Shown here: positions 8,646-17,516 of the stretch, in pieces
Layout of the letters: each line of letters starts with the position of its first letter
How positions within the stretch are numbered: the stretch's first letter is position 1
DNA from: Gemmataceae bacterium
GTDB taxonomy: Bacteria > Planctomycetota > Planctomycetia > Gemmatales > Gemmataceae
Direction of reading: 5' to 3'
DNA: 64,000 nt
Assembly (NCBI GenBank): GCA_025055795.1
Contig: JANWVV010000021.1
Coordinates: forward strand, 1 to 64,000
Program-made: the position numbers and the translations under genes
Notes under the pieces: generated by a model
Database searches by the model: none
Told to the model about the DNA's origin: nothing
The model's input: the letters and a program-made list of their open reading frames with translations, nothing else

Positions 8646-9290
8646 TTAGTATTTGCGAATAACACCTTCTAACACTCCCAGAATCTGCACGTCTTGTTTA
8701 GCTGGGTTAACGATGATCGGCTCCATGCTATCGTTCATGGGTTCCAGGCGTATTTGATTTTGCCGACGGAAGTACTTTTTGAGGGTCATGGCCTTGTCGA
8801 TCATGGCAACAACCTTGTCACCGTTATCGCACGATTCTTTTTTGCGGATGACAACGTAGTCGCCATCCTGGATGTGGCCATCGATCATCGAGTTGCCACG
8901 AACTTTGACGACGAACAGATCATCTCCACCGAACAGTTCGCGGAATTCGAGTCGTTCCTGGATGTTGTCTGCCTCGATGGCCTGTCCAGCGGCCACCACA
9001 CCTAAGTAAGGCAAGCTGAAGCCGCCAGCCGTGACGCCGGGAATGTAAATACTGCGAGCCTGAGCGCGGGGACGCTTCCCCTTGCGGTCACCTTTCTTCT
9101 CGCTTCGGTGAATGTACCCCTTTTTCTCCAAAGCCTTCAGGTGACACATCACGCCGTTGGGCGAGGCGATGCCGAATTCATCGCATATGTCACGAATGGC
9201 CGGCGGGAATCCTTTCTCCTGAATATGCCGGATAATAAAGTGGTAAATGGCCCGTTGCTTGTCAGTCAGTTTGGCTTGCTCTGATGCCAT
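8646..9290 (-). CDS. lexA: LexA SOS repressor
   Basis: LexA is the autocleaving repressor of the DNA-damage response. The 214-residue protein has an N-terminal winged helix (about residues 8-63, LTDKQRAIYHFI to LKALEKKGYIHR) and a C-terminal S24 protease domain. The cleavage site is VVAAGQAI (Ala101-Gly102), the nucleophile is Ser134 in GNSM, and the general base is Lys171 in MTLKK. All catalytic elements are present, so RecA-stimulated self-cleavage is expected. The start is ATG at 9290 because GGGAGGG lies just upstream. A longer frame to 9341 lacks that support. A spacer with basic residues (KKGDRKGKRPR) precedes the protease domain. A promoter and candidate operator lie upstream at 9358-9402. 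Confidence 0.95.
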   Translation of the reverse strand: MASEQAKLTDKQRAIYHFIIRHIQEKGFPPAIRDICDEFGIASPNGVMCHLKALEKKGYIHRSEKKGDRKGKRPRAQARSIYIPGVTAGGFSLPYLGVVAAGQAIEADNIQERLEFRELFGGDDLFVVKVRGNSMIDGHIQDGDYVVIRKKESCDNGDKVVAMIDKAMTLKKYFRRQNQIRLEPMNDSMEPIIVNPAKQDVQILGVLEGVIRKY

Positions 9291-9357
9291 ACGGTACACC
9301 CTCCCATCAGTTCGATCTTGATCAGCTGAAAAATCCGGCACAAGTGCACGCCGGAAT

Positions 9358-9402
9358 AGTATTCTTGTAGAACACTATAACATGCGTCCAGCATGAAAAC
9401 AA
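9358..9402 (-). promoter_or_regulatory. Candidate lexA promoter with LexA-box-like palindrome
   Basis: On the minus strand, TTGTTT (9402-9397) and TATAGT (9379-9374) form a sigma70-like promoter with exactly 17 bases between them. Directly overlapping the -10 end is a 19-base inverted repeat at 9358-9376, with plus-strand arms AGTATTCT and AGAACACT around TGT (seven of eight positions pair). A palindrome at the transcription start of lexA is where self-repression would act. The site differs from the E. coli and Bacillus boxes, so the assignment is an inference. Confidence 0.6.
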
Positions 9403-9596
9403 GTATAATTTGCAAAAATTCACAATAGACCGTCAACCGGCAAGAATGTCGAGGGGTTCACCGGACACTTAGGGGAGAATCCACCGCGATTCACCTGATT
9501 AGGACAATCGTATCCATACCGGTAGCGGTTTACCGATAGCCAGCTCCAGGGGCGTGACATTAGGATATGCGGACAGAAACCACAGGAGGTAAGGCT

Positions 9597-10649
9597 GTGA
9601 AGGCGGAACCACCCGCATGGTTTGGCCAGGTTCTGGCAACCTTGTTAGCGCGACAGGATTTGTCGAGTTTGATCATCACTGAGATGATGCGTGATTTTGT
9701 GGCTGGCCGCGTTGGAGACGTGTGGGGGGCGGCTATCCTGATTGCTCTGCGCATGAAAGGGGAAACAGCGGAAGAATTGGCCGCAGCAGCAGGAGTACTA
9801 CGGGAGCAGATGGTCCGTTTGGTTCCGGTATCCGGACCGGTGCTAGACACTTGCGGCACGGGCGGTGACCATAGTGGCACGTTTAACATCAGCACGGCGG
9901 CCGCCCTGGTAGTTAGTGCTGCTGGGGTACCTGTGGTCAAGCATGGTAATCGAGCCGTTTCCAGTCGTTCGGGAAGTGCTGACGTTTTGCGTGAGCTAGG
10001 CGTGCCGATTGACAGTGGGCCTGTGTGGGCCCAGAAATGCCTCGACCGCTTGGGGTTCGCCTTCTGTTATGCCCCTCATTTTCATGGTGGCATGGCCCAT
10101 GTAGCCTCCATACGCCGTAAACTGGGTGTACGCACGATTTTCAACCTTTTGGGACCGTTAGCCAATCCGGCAAACGCCCCCTATCACCTGCTCGGCGTTG
10201 GTGAGGCCAACCTGTTGGATCGACTGGCCGGCGCTTTGGCAGAACTGGCCACCGCTCGGCGTGCCGTGGTTGTATGGAGTGAAGACGGACTGGATGAAGT
10301 CAGCCTGGCGGCTCCATGCCGTGTACGGGTCGTCTGTGGTGATGGATATGTCTGTCGGGTCTGGCAGCCGCAAGACTTTGGTCTGGGAACAGTTTCAATT
10401 GAGCAGATCCGGGTGCCCGACGCTGCGGCCAGTGCCCACCTGATCCGACAGGTCTTAGCAGGCAAGGAAGGACCGGCCTGGAAGGTGGTAGTAGCCAACG
10501 CGGCAGCCGCCTTATGGGCAGCCGAGCAAGTGCCGGACCTACGCACAGGAGTGGAACAGGCTGTTTCAACCATCCGTCAAGGACGACCCCAAGCCCTCCT
10601 GGAACAATTAATTCAAAGCCACCAATGGGGTACCACCGAAAATAGTTAA
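9597..10649 (+). CDS. trpD: Anthranilate phosphoribosyltransferase
   Basis: TrpD transfers phosphoribose from PRPP to anthranilate, the second step of tryptophan synthesis, in the cytoplasm. The 350-residue product has the PRPP-binding loop DTCGTGGD (about residue 84), then FNISTAAALV, the segment VKHGNRAVSSRSGSADVLRELG, HGGMAHVASIRRKLGVRTIFNLLGPL and DGLDEVS, all family hallmarks. Its length is typical. GTG at 9597 is the preferred start, because AGGAGG lies at 9584-9589 with seven bases of spacing. An in-frame ATG at 9567 would add ten unlike residues. No other trp gene is next to it, so the pathway is dispersed here. Confidence 0.95.
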   Translation: MKAEPPAWFGQVLATLLARQDLSSLIITEMMRDFVAGRVGDVWGAAILIALRMKGETAEELAAAAGVLREQMVRLVPVSGPVLDTCGTGGDHSGTFNISTAAALVVSAAGVPVVKHGNRAVSSRSGSADVLRELGVPIDSGPVWAQKCLDRLGFAFCYAPHFHGGMAHVASIRRKLGVRTIFNLLGPLANPANAPYHLLGVGEANLLDRLAGALAELATARRAVVVWSEDGLDEVSLAAPCRVRVVCGDGYVCRVWQPQDFGLGTVSIEQIRVPDAAASAHLIRQVLAGKEGPAWKVVVANAAAALWAAEQVPDLRTGVEQAVSTIRQGRPQALLEQLIQSHQWGTTENS

Positions 10650-10896
10650 CCGTACTAACGTGCTGATCTCCCTACAGCCCCATGCGGGTTTAATTGCATT
10701 TATCTAGGGCGCAAATGTGGTTAAATTTTGAGATTTTCAGGTCGTGTTTGCCGCAAAACAGGCATGTCGTTGCATGGTAAAACACATCCAACCGTCCAGT
10801 GTAGATTTGCTTAACCGCACCGAATAGTGGAAGCCACACAAGTTGCAAATTGTGGAACCTTCTTGCGACAGCAGCTTGGTAGTTCCCGGAGGGGTC

Positions 10897-11338
10897 GGTG
10901 GATGGGCCTGTAAGCCGGGTTCTGTACCCGCCGGTGGCGGGCGACGGTCATTCCTCTAGCCCCGCAGTTACCTGCGAGGTCAAGCGGTCTACCCGGGGAT
11001 CATCGCGGTCGGGCCAACCTTGTCCCCTACTTGACCTTGCTTCCGGTGGGGTTTGCCGAGCCAGCGGGTCACCCCGCTGCTGGTGCGCTCTTACATTAAG
11101 GGCTTGCGCCCCGCACCTTTTCACCCTTACCGGTCAGGTAGTATCGGCCGGCAGATACCGGACCCGACTGGCCTGACAGGCGGTATGCTTTCTGTTGCAC
11201 TGTCCCGCTCGTTGGCGGTACGGCCCGGGACGCCGACACCGTTACCGAGGGTGGGTGTTACCCATCACCGTGCCCTGTGAAGCCCGGACTTTCCTCCCCC
11301 TGCTCACGCAGGCGGCGACCGTCCGGCCCACCCACCAG
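10897..11338 (-). ncRNA. rnpB: RNase P RNA (bacterial type A)
   Basis: The catalytic RNA of ribonuclease P, which trims tRNA 5' ends, is read on the minus strand. Diagnostic blocks are GAGGAAAGTCCGGGCT near the 5' end (about 11300-11281), CACAGGGCACGG with GGGTAAC just after it, AGAGGAATGAC near the 3' part (about 10963-10953), and AGAACCCGGCTTA (about 10923-10911), which pairs back to the 5' block. The ends are approximate and were placed from the P1 pairing between GGTGGGCCGG at the 5' end and the complementary GGCCCATCC near 10900. It sits between trpD (convergent) and ribF (divergent). Confidence 0.93.
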
Positions 11339-11378
11339 CCCCACGCTTATATCCATTGTATCCTACACCCGACGCTCT

Positions 11379-11407
11379 ATTATCTAGACATCATTGCCCA
11401 CTGTTTA
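11379..11407 (-). promoter_or_regulatory. Possible rnpB promoter
   Basis: On the minus strand, TAAACA (11407-11402) and GATAAT (11384-11379) are separated by 17 bases and resemble a sigma70 promoter. Transcription would begin about 35 bases before the estimated 5' end of RNase P RNA. The hexamers are imperfect and no other evidence supports the site. Confidence 0.3.
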
Positions 11408-11467
11408 GATTCCTGGGGCTAGCGATTAATGCTGGTCACGGTCCCGTCGGATCACAAGATAAACTCC

Positions 11468-12544
11468 ATGAGTCTATGGCGTTGGGACGGCAAAGAGCTG
11501 GTTCCTTCCCCATTGCGTCGAGGGGCGGTTACCATCGGTAACTTCGACGCCGTTCATCGGGGTCATCAATTACTTGCCCAACAAACGCGGGCGTTGGCTC
11601 AACAAATCCAAGGGCCGGCCCTGGCGATCACTTTCGATCCGCCCCCCCACCAGGTTCTCCATCCAGGTACAGAGCGTCCTCCCCTGACCACGATCCCCGA
11701 ACGAGCTTTTTGGCTGGCCCAAGCCGGTATCGAACACCTGGTTGTACTGCTCACAACGGAGGAATTGCTTTCCTGGGAACCAGAGGAATTTTTCCAGCGT
11801 ATCCTGCTTGAAAGACTGCAGATACGGGGAATCGTGGAAGGCACGGACTTTCGCTTTGGCCACCAGCGACGAGGAGATGTCCGCTTGTTACAACGGCTGT
11901 GTCAGCAGGCCGGATGCCTCTTTGCAGCGGTGCCGCCGCTGACATATGCGGACCTGCCGATTTCCAGCAGCCGAGTGCGTCAGGCCTTACTCAACGGCGA
12001 TGTCTCCATTGCCCACAGATTGCTGGGACGTCCTTACTCCGTTAGTGGACGGGTGATTACAGGTAATCGACGTGGCCGTACCTTGGGATTCCCTACTGCC
12101 AATTTGGCAGACATTCCCACCCTGTTGCCGGCTGACGGCGTCTATGCCGCTCGTGTCTGGTTGCTTGAGCGACCACCCTATATCGACCATCTGAGGGAAA
12201 CGGTGCCCACCCAGGCAACGTTGTCCACCGAAGGTTGTACAGAGTCTGAGTCGTTTATGATGACCATAGAAGGGCGAACCGTTTGGGCGGCTGCCGCTCA
12301 TTTGGGACCAGCTCCAACCTTCAACCAAAACCAGCGGCTCCTTGAAGTCCACCTGCTCGACTTCGACGGCGACTTGTACGGCCAGTGGCTCCAGGTGGAG
12401 TTTTTGGACCGCATCCGCGGCACACTCCGCTTTGCCTCTGCCGAGGAACTCAAACGTCAACTTCAACAAGACACGCAAATGGTCCGCCAATTGTTGAATG
12501 ACCCAACCGTCTGTTCGTACCGCTTGGGTGATGACCACGCCTAA
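11468..12544 (+). CDS. ribF: Bifunctional riboflavin kinase / FAD synthetase
   Basis: RibF phosphorylates riboflavin to FMN and adenylates FMN to FAD. The N-terminal nucleotidyltransferase domain has VTIGNFDAVHRGHQLL (HxGH motif, about residue 22 on) and ends with ISSSRVRQALLNGD. The C-terminal kinase domain has GNRRGRTLGFPTANL (the PTAN motif), a GVYAARVW strand and EVHLLDFDGDLYG. An insert around HLRETVPTQATLSTEGCTE in the kinase half is longer than usual. Two starts are possible. ATG 11468 gives 358 residues and the usual distance of about 20 residues to VTIGNFD. ATG 11429 adds 13 residues. Neither has a strong ribosome binding site. Confidence 0.93.
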   Translation: MSLWRWDGKELVPSPLRRGAVTIGNFDAVHRGHQLLAQQTRALAQQIQGPALAITFDPPPHQVLHPGTERPPLTTIPERAFWLAQAGIEHLVVLLTTEELLSWEPEEFFQRILLERLQIRGIVEGTDFRFGHQRRGDVRLLQRLCQQAGCLFAAVPPLTYADLPISSSRVRQALLNGDVSIAHRLLGRPYSVSGRVITGNRRGRTLGFPTANLADIPTLLPADGVYAARVWLLERPPYIDHLRETVPTQATLSTEGCTESESFMMTIEGRTVWAAAAHLGPAPTFNQNQRLLEVHLLDFDGDLYGQWLQVEFLDRIRGTLRFASAEELKRQLQQDTQMVRQLLNDPTVCSYRLGDDHA

Positions 12545-12718
12545 AATGCAGTGACCGCAAGGAATCGACGATATTCCTACCACTTCGATGATTCTAATGA
12601 TGAATATAATACTTATAACGATGGACATTGATGAAATTGCTTGAGGAAAGAAATTGATAGCATCAGGGAACATCTGCGTAAATCGCCAGCTATGTAAATA
12701 CTCATCGAGGGAGAACAC

Positions 12719-12952
12719 GTGTCGTCATTACGTGAGCGAGTTGAGCAAACTTTGCGGCAGGAAATAGCCCCAGCTTTGGACTTGGACGGAAGTACCATAG
12801 AAGTGGTGGACGTGAGCAATGGGATTGCTCAGGTTCGCCTCGGGATGCTGTGCAGCTCCTGTTCTGGCTCAATCATGACAGTTGTAGCACTACTCGAGGA
12901 TGGTCTTCGCAAGAAAATCCCAGAAGTGGAAGCTTTGGAAGTAGTAGGGTAA
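12719..12952 (+). CDS. NifU-like C-terminal domain Fe-S protein
   Basis: This 77-residue cytoplasmic protein consists of a single NifU C-terminal (Nfu) domain, which binds an iron-sulfur cluster and passes it to apoproteins. The pattern is LRQEIAPALDLDGSTIEVVDV, then the cluster motif CSSC (CxxC) within LGMLCSSCSGSI, then EDGLRKKIPEVEALEVV. The length is what a stand-alone Nfu domain needs. It starts at GTG 12719 with GAGGGAGA just upstream. The gene follows ribF by about 175 bases, and no suf or isc genes lie nearby. Confidence 0.9.
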   Translation: MSSLRERVEQTLRQEIAPALDLDGSTIEVVDVSNGIAQVRLGMLCSSCSGSIMTVVALLEDGLRKKIPEVEALEVVG

Positions 12953-13237
12953 TCCAGCGACGGTTGGATGCACCCGCCCAAGCCGCAGGTTTTTGTATGG
13001 CTAGTTGACAAAACAGTATCATGAAGATTAAAAAACTCGCACTTATGAAATTGATCTGAACATACGCCACAAGCTAGTGAGGAGACCACACAATAGCTTG
13101 CATGACATTTGACATTTTTTGCAAGATTCCCGCCCACTGCCACTGTTTATCTTTGTTGGCGGACTATCCCGTTACACTCAACAACGGACAACAGAACCAA
13201 CCGTGACGCCCACCTGTGACTAGAAGGGCCACCAAAG

Positions 13238-14083
13238 ATGTTTCTTGGGTACAACACCAATGGTTTTGCCCATCATCGCCTGGAGGACGCCCTCGACATT
13301 CTGGCTGATCTGGGATATGGCGGCGTTGCCTTGACACTCGACGTTCATCACTTGGACCCATTTGGTTCTGGGGCCAGCCAACAGGTGGCACGGGTTGCGC
13401 AGCGACTGAGTCGTCATCGTATGCGGTGTGTCATCGAAACGGGGGCCCGTTTTCTGCTGGATCCACGTCGTAAGCATCAGCCCACCATGCTCAGTAGTAC
13501 CTTTGAGCAGCGGGCCGTCCGGCTGGATTTCCTGAAACGCTGTGTGGACATTGCTGCTGATCTTGGGGCCGCCTGCGTCAGCTTCTGGTCCGGTGCCCCC
13601 GACACACCGACGCCTGAAATGGTGCTGATGCAACGTTTGCTGGACTGCTGCGGCGATCTGGCCGAGTACGCTGTCCGACGTAACGTCCGACTCGCCTTCG
13701 AGCCGGAGCCAGGGATGTTTATCGATACCCTGGACCGCTTCGCCAGGTTTCACGAGTTGCTGCACCATCCCGCCGTAGGACTGACCATCGACGTTGGGCA
13801 TCTGGTGTGCCAAGGTGAACTACCGGCCAGCACCTACCTGATTCAGTGGAAGCATCTACTTTGGAACGTTCACCTGGACGATATGAAACGCAACCGGCAC
13901 GATCATCTCTTTTTTGGCGAGGGCGAGGTGGATTTTACCGATGTATTCAATGGTTTGCGTCAAGCCGGTTACAGCAGTGGTTTGTATGTGGAGCTCAGCC
14001 GCCACAGTTCCGACGCCGTTGCAACGGCGGAGCGTGCCTACAAGTTTCTGGCTCCGTATGTGCAAAGCCCAAAAGGGATATGA
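13238..14083 (+). CDS. Sugar phosphate isomerase/epimerase-like TIM-barrel protein
   Basis: The 281-residue product belongs to the xylose-isomerase-like TIM-barrel superfamily (AP endonuclease 2 family). It shows GYNTNGFAHHRLEDALDIL at the first strand and helix, LGAACVSFWSG, then LAFEPEPGMF (metal-binding Glu), TIDVGHL (Asp/His), WNVHLDDMKR (His) and GLYVELSRH (Glu), in the order of the family's metal ligands. It probably isomerises or epimerises a sugar-like substrate, but the substrate is unknown. GAAGGG precedes the ATG. A strong hairpin follows the stop codon within six bases. Confidence 0.85.
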   Translation: MFLGYNTNGFAHHRLEDALDILADLGYGGVALTLDVHHLDPFGSGASQQVARVAQRLSRHRMRCVIETGARFLLDPRRKHQPTMLSSTFEQRAVRLDFLKRCVDIAADLGAACVSFWSGAPDTPTPEMVLMQRLLDCCGDLAEYAVRRNVRLAFEPEPGMFIDTLDRFARFHELLHHPAVGLTIDVGHLVCQGELPASTYLIQWKHLLWNVHLDDMKRNRHDHLFFGEGEVDFTDVFNGLRQAGYSSGLYVELSRHSSDAVATAERAYKFLAPYVQSPKGI

Positions 14084-14088
14084 TTGCA

Positions 14089-14108
14089 CGGGCGGCCTTA
14101 GCCGCCCG
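14089..14108 (+). terminator. Perfect GC hairpin after the TIM-barrel gene
   Basis: CGGGCGGC (14089-14096) and GCCGCCCG (14101-14108) form a perfect eight-base stem with a CTTA loop, six bases past the stop codon. No T-run follows, so it is either a terminator without a U tract or an mRNA 3'-end stabiliser. Confidence 0.5.
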
Positions 14109-14222
14109 GCTCCGCAAATTCCTCCTAACTAGCTCTGCTCGATGAAGGATTAGCTGATTGCGACAGTGAATCACAAGAGTCGGCCTTCACACGCTAACAC
14201 GCGGGCAGTCCTTTCATCCCAG

Positions 14223-14912
14223 TTATTTGTCGTTGATGTCACACACCAGGGTGGCATAGTGGCGGATTTCCGCGTAGGTTCGACCTGCGTGTTCTCCCTT
14301 TTTCGGTTCAATCCAACGGGTCCACAGGCCGTAGCGACCATTACTGCGGAAAACGGGTGTATACCCTTCTTTATCGGTTTTGACCGTTTGTTTGCCACCT
14401 TCGGGCAGCAGAATGGTCACCTCGGCCTCGGCCGCCGGTTGGCCCTGACGGAGCACCCGGAAGCGGATCTCGCCGGCCTTACCTTCTGCGCAAATTTCCA
14501 ACGGCAGCTTTCCTCCCACGGTGGCACGGGGATCAGTGGCATTTCCTAAAACTGCTTTGGGGTAATAAATCAGGCGGAATGGAGGGGCCTCGCCTTTCTG
14601 CAGGACACCGTACTCGGTCACACCGTAAACCACCCGCAATTCCCCAGCGGGAAGCGTGACCTGATAGCACCCCATGCCCTTGGTCCACTCCAGTTTGCTC
14701 TCCTGTCCATCGGCTTGACGCAACGTCAAGCGGGTATCTGCGATTTTCTCGATATTCACGTTTGTGTCCGGCGCAAGATTATCGCTGAAGACCACTACCG
14801 CTTTGCTATTGTTCTCGGGAACGATGAAAGGAAAGTGGGCGGCAGCCGTGGATATCCACCATACAAGCCCTCCTAGAACCGCACAGCAACGCATTCGGGT
14901 CATCATGCGCAT
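14223..14912 (-). CDS. Exported DUF4198 family protein
   Basis: This 229-residue protein has a signal peptide (CCAVLGGLVWWISTAAA) directly followed by HFPFIVPENN, the His-rich mature start characteristic of DUF4198 proteins. These are periplasmic beta-sandwich proteins related to components found beside nickel and cobalt transporters. The body contains VFSDNLAPDTNVNIEKI and a second beta-rich domain with AEAEVTILLPEGGKQTVKTDKEGYTPVF, resembling a carboxypeptidase-regulatory-like module. Metal handling is a family-level inference. No transporter genes lie beside it. It faces away from the M24 gene's 3' end and is transcribed alone. Confidence 0.8.
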   Translation of the reverse strand: MRMMTRMRCCAVLGGLVWWISTAAAHFPFIVPENNSKAVVVFSDNLAPDTNVNIEKIADTRLTLRQADGQESKLEWTKGMGCYQVTLPAGELRVVYGVTEYGVLQKGEAPPFRLIYYPKAVLGNATDPRATVGGKLPLEICAEGKAGEIRFRVLRQGQPAAEAEVTILLPEGGKQTVKTDKEGYTPVFRSNGRYGLWTRWIEPKKGEHAGRTYAEIRHYATLVCDINDK

Positions 14913-15119
14913 GGCGTCTCCTTTGCCTCCAGGGCTGGTCCCTGAGTACCCTTGGGCTAATCGAACTCCCCACCCCCTCCGAAGACATTGTCACTCAAAA
15001 AGACTAACCGGACAGAGGAGCAACCGTTCAGCATTGAATTGGCTTGATAAACCAACCTGTTCAATGCGCGAAGGCATCGCGAACTCGGCTAGTAGTAATC
15101 AGCCTGATGGGATACAAAT

Positions 15120-16229
15120 TCAGCGGATCAGAATGTCAGGGATGTCATAATATGGTCCGCCACGGACGGACAGGCGTACCACGGGCCAATCCTCAGGCGG
15201 AGTGATGGGAATGGGTTGCTCGGTGGTAACCAGGAAGGTATCGACAACGGCAGCTGGTCCTACCCGTGGTTGCCATAGAACCGCCTGGCCGGCCAGTAAA
15301 GGCTCTTCCTGACCCGCGCGACGGAGCTCTTCGGCTGGGTATCGCCCCGTTCCGTACCCCGGTACACTGAGCCGATCGTCGTATTCGTAAGGGGTATTGG
15401 CCAGCACTGTGCGGCCGGTTTGTGCGATCCCTCCAATAGTCTGACCGGCGCTGGTTAGCGACCGATACAACGCGGCCAGTCGCAAGGCCAGATCAAACGC
15501 CTGGCGATATTCCCCAGGCGGTGGACCGAAACTGATGGTCCGGGAACAAGTCACGTATAAGCCATCGCGCTGACCGGTGGCCTGAATGGTACAGGTGTGA
15601 CGCACGGGGGTAGGGCCGAAGCCGGCCCGTCGGTATTTGCTGCCCCGCTCGTCGGCTACCACACTCAAAACCGCTGGCTCGATGCCGTGACGCAACAGAC
15701 GGTGACCCAGTTGACCCGCGATTTCCTCTTCCGTCTGACCCACGGCGCAATGCCGGCCAGTAGCTTCCACAGCATGGACCACGGCCTGACCTAACGTGCG
15801 ATAAGCGGCCTGGTCATATACCGTCAGTTCACGAACCAACAACCGCAGGGGCAACGTCAACTGTGGAGCCTTACCAATGGGTCGGTCAATGGCTACTTTC
15901 CGTCCTTGCACAATGCTTTCCAACAAAGCGGCCCGGCCCGTCTCCCATTGCCACTCCTTCAGTTGGAAGCCAAGCCGGTCCAGCTCCTCGTCGAACAGTC
16001 GTTGACTATCCACATGGGAGCAGACCAACCAACGCTGGCGGCCATCGGTAAAAATCACAGGTCGTTCCGTATCGGCCAGCAAGCCCCGCACATTCAAACC
16101 AGCAGTGAACCAGGAGATGTGCACCGGCATCATCAGCAAGGCGGCCTCGCACTGCAACTGTTGTAATATCCCTTGCAGGGCTGCTTGTTTGGCATCTATC
16201 TCAGCCCGTCGGGCAGCGATCGGATCCAT
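15120..16229 (-). CDS. M24 (aminopeptidase P/creatinase-fold) protein, apparently non-catalytic
   Basis: The 369-residue protein has the two-domain plan of Xaa-Pro aminopeptidase/prolidase relatives: a creatinase-like N-domain (ISWFTAGLNVRGLL, RPVIFTDGRQRWLVC) and a pita-bread C-domain (AVEATGRHCAVGQTEEEIAGQL). Active members bind two metals through Asp, Asp, His, Glu and Glu. Here the strand that should carry the two Asp reads GLYVTCSRTISFG, the HGxGH block reads GYGTGRYPAEE, the Glu block reads AVLWQPRVG, and the last Glu block reads AVVDTFLVTTE. All five ligand positions appear replaced. It is therefore probably a pseudo-enzyme, perhaps binding rather than cleaving peptides. The start is ATG at 16229. 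Confidence 0.8.
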   Translation of the reverse strand: MDPIAARRAEIDAKQAALQGILQQLQCEAALLMMPVHISWFTAGLNVRGLLADTERPVIFTDGRQRWLVCSHVDSQRLFDEELDRLGFQLKEWQWETGRAALLESIVQGRKVAIDRPIGKAPQLTLPLRLLVRELTVYDQAAYRTLGQAVVHAVEATGRHCAVGQTEEEIAGQLGHRLLRHGIEPAVLSVVADERGSKYRRAGFGPTPVRHTCTIQATGQRDGLYVTCSRTISFGPPPGEYRQAFDLALRLAALYRSLTSAGQTIGGIAQTGRTVLANTPYEYDDRLSVPGYGTGRYPAEELRRAGQEEPLLAGQAVLWQPRVGPAAVVDTFLVTTEQPIPITPPEDWPVVRLSVRGGPYYDIPDILIR

Positions 16230-16410
16230 ACGACTTTTGCGACGTCAGAAGCGGGCACGGCCAGCCCACCCTTGGGCCCAGCAAACGCTGACACGGGCAG
16301 GCCTGTACGTTAGCACCCGGCTGGCCCTGTAGTGCGTCATAATACCTGTCCACGCCTAAACGACGATAGGATGACCACCAGTAAATCTTCAGAAAACGGA
16401 ACGACCAGGT

Positions 16411-17244
16411 ATGGAAAATCCAATAACTATTGGCGTTGTCATCTTCCCTTTTGATCAGTTCGGTTCCGCCGGTACGTCTCATGGCGCAGAGGCCTTGGCC
16501 GAGGTGGTCCGAGAAATCCGCCAGGATGCTCATCGGGAAAGTCAGCCATGCCGTACCCATGTTCTGCGGGATGTTCTGGCCCTCTATCACCCGTCTATGA
16601 CGACACCCCAACACTGGCAGCGCTGGCGACAACGGGGACGACGCCTCTTCCAACGGCTCCGACAACGTCACCCCTTTATCCTCTGGCTAGGAGGTAATCA
16701 CCTCAGTGTGTTTCCAGTGTTGGAACAACTCGAACCGGATACACTGGTGCTACAATTCGACGCTCATCTGGACATCCACGCATTCGACCAGACGATGGAC
16801 TACTTGTCTCACGGCAACTACTGGCGTTTCCTACCAGCCCCGTTACCGGTGGTCTGGCATTTGGGTCATCGGGACCTGTTCGTATCCCCGCAGCAGACCG
16901 CTCCATTTTTTTCCCGAGTCTATTCGGCGGTCGATCTCCAAACGCGTCTGCCCGAGATAACGGCCCACCTGCACCAGCAGGTCCGGCAATCAGCCCGGAT
17001 ATGGATCGACATCGATGTCGATGTCTTCGATCCAGCTATCTGTCCTGCCGTCCAGCAGCCCTTACCCTTTGGACTAACAGCAACGACCTTCTGGCCCTTG
17101 TGGCAGGTAGCCTTTCAGGGAAAAGTCCTCGGCGTTTCGCTCAGCGAATTTGATCCGGGCCGTGACCGGCAGGAACAATCCCTCCATATGCTAGGATGGT
17201 TGATAGAGTCGCTCCTACTGCAGGTTGTCGAACAACAACGATAA
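16411..17244 (+). CDS. Ureohydrolase (arginase/agmatinase/formiminoglutamase) family
   Basis: Members hydrolyse guanidino compounds using a two-manganese centre. This 277-residue protein has GGNH (about residue 94, usually GGDH, metal His kept), DAHLDIH (about 117, the DAHxD motif), SHGNYW (about 133), DIDVDVFDP (about 200, the DxDxxDP motif) and a final Glu in SLSEFDPGRD. All metal ligands are therefore present. It is slightly short for the family. The substrate cannot be decided between agmatine, arginine and others. It is divergently arranged from the M24 gene. ATG at 16411 is the natural start, although no strong ribosome binding site is visible. Confidence 0.85.
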   Translation: MENPITIGVVIFPFDQFGSAGTSHGAEALAEVVREIRQDAHRESQPCRTHVLRDVLALYHPSMTTPQHWQRWRQRGRRLFQRLRQRHPFILWLGGNHLSVFPVLEQLEPDTLVLQFDAHLDIHAFDQTMDYLSHGNYWRFLPAPLPVVWHLGHRDLFVSPQQTAPFFSRVYSAVDLQTRLPEITAHLHQQVRQSARIWIDIDVDVFDPAICPAVQQPLPFGLTATTFWPLWQVAFQGKVLGVSLSEFDPGRDRQEQSLHMLGWLIESLLLQVVEQQR

Positions 17245-17255
17245 CTCCGGCCATC

Positions 17256-17277
17256 GTCTGCTCAGCCATTAGCAGAC
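17256..17277 (+). terminator. Hairpin after the ureohydrolase gene
   Basis: GTCTGCT (17256-17262) and AGCAGAC (17271-17277) pair perfectly with an eight-base loop, 11 bases after the stop codon. No T-run follows, so terminator function is uncertain. Confidence 0.4.
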
Positions 17278-17516
17278 AGAGCAAGCAAGGACTAAGAACG
17301 CTTTGGGACACCACATTAAGCTAATTTAATCGGACCTGATTGTTATTGGAACGAGACAACGGAAGCCCTAACGAGGCTGGCTGCGTCCAGAGTGACAAAG
17401 TCGCTACAACCGACATTCTCTACCAGGTGACAACAGTGGAAATAGGTTAATCGTCAGTATTGTGAGGAGCTGTGTCAGAAAACGGATCGACTCGTCACAG
17501 CAAAGGAGTTTCAACT

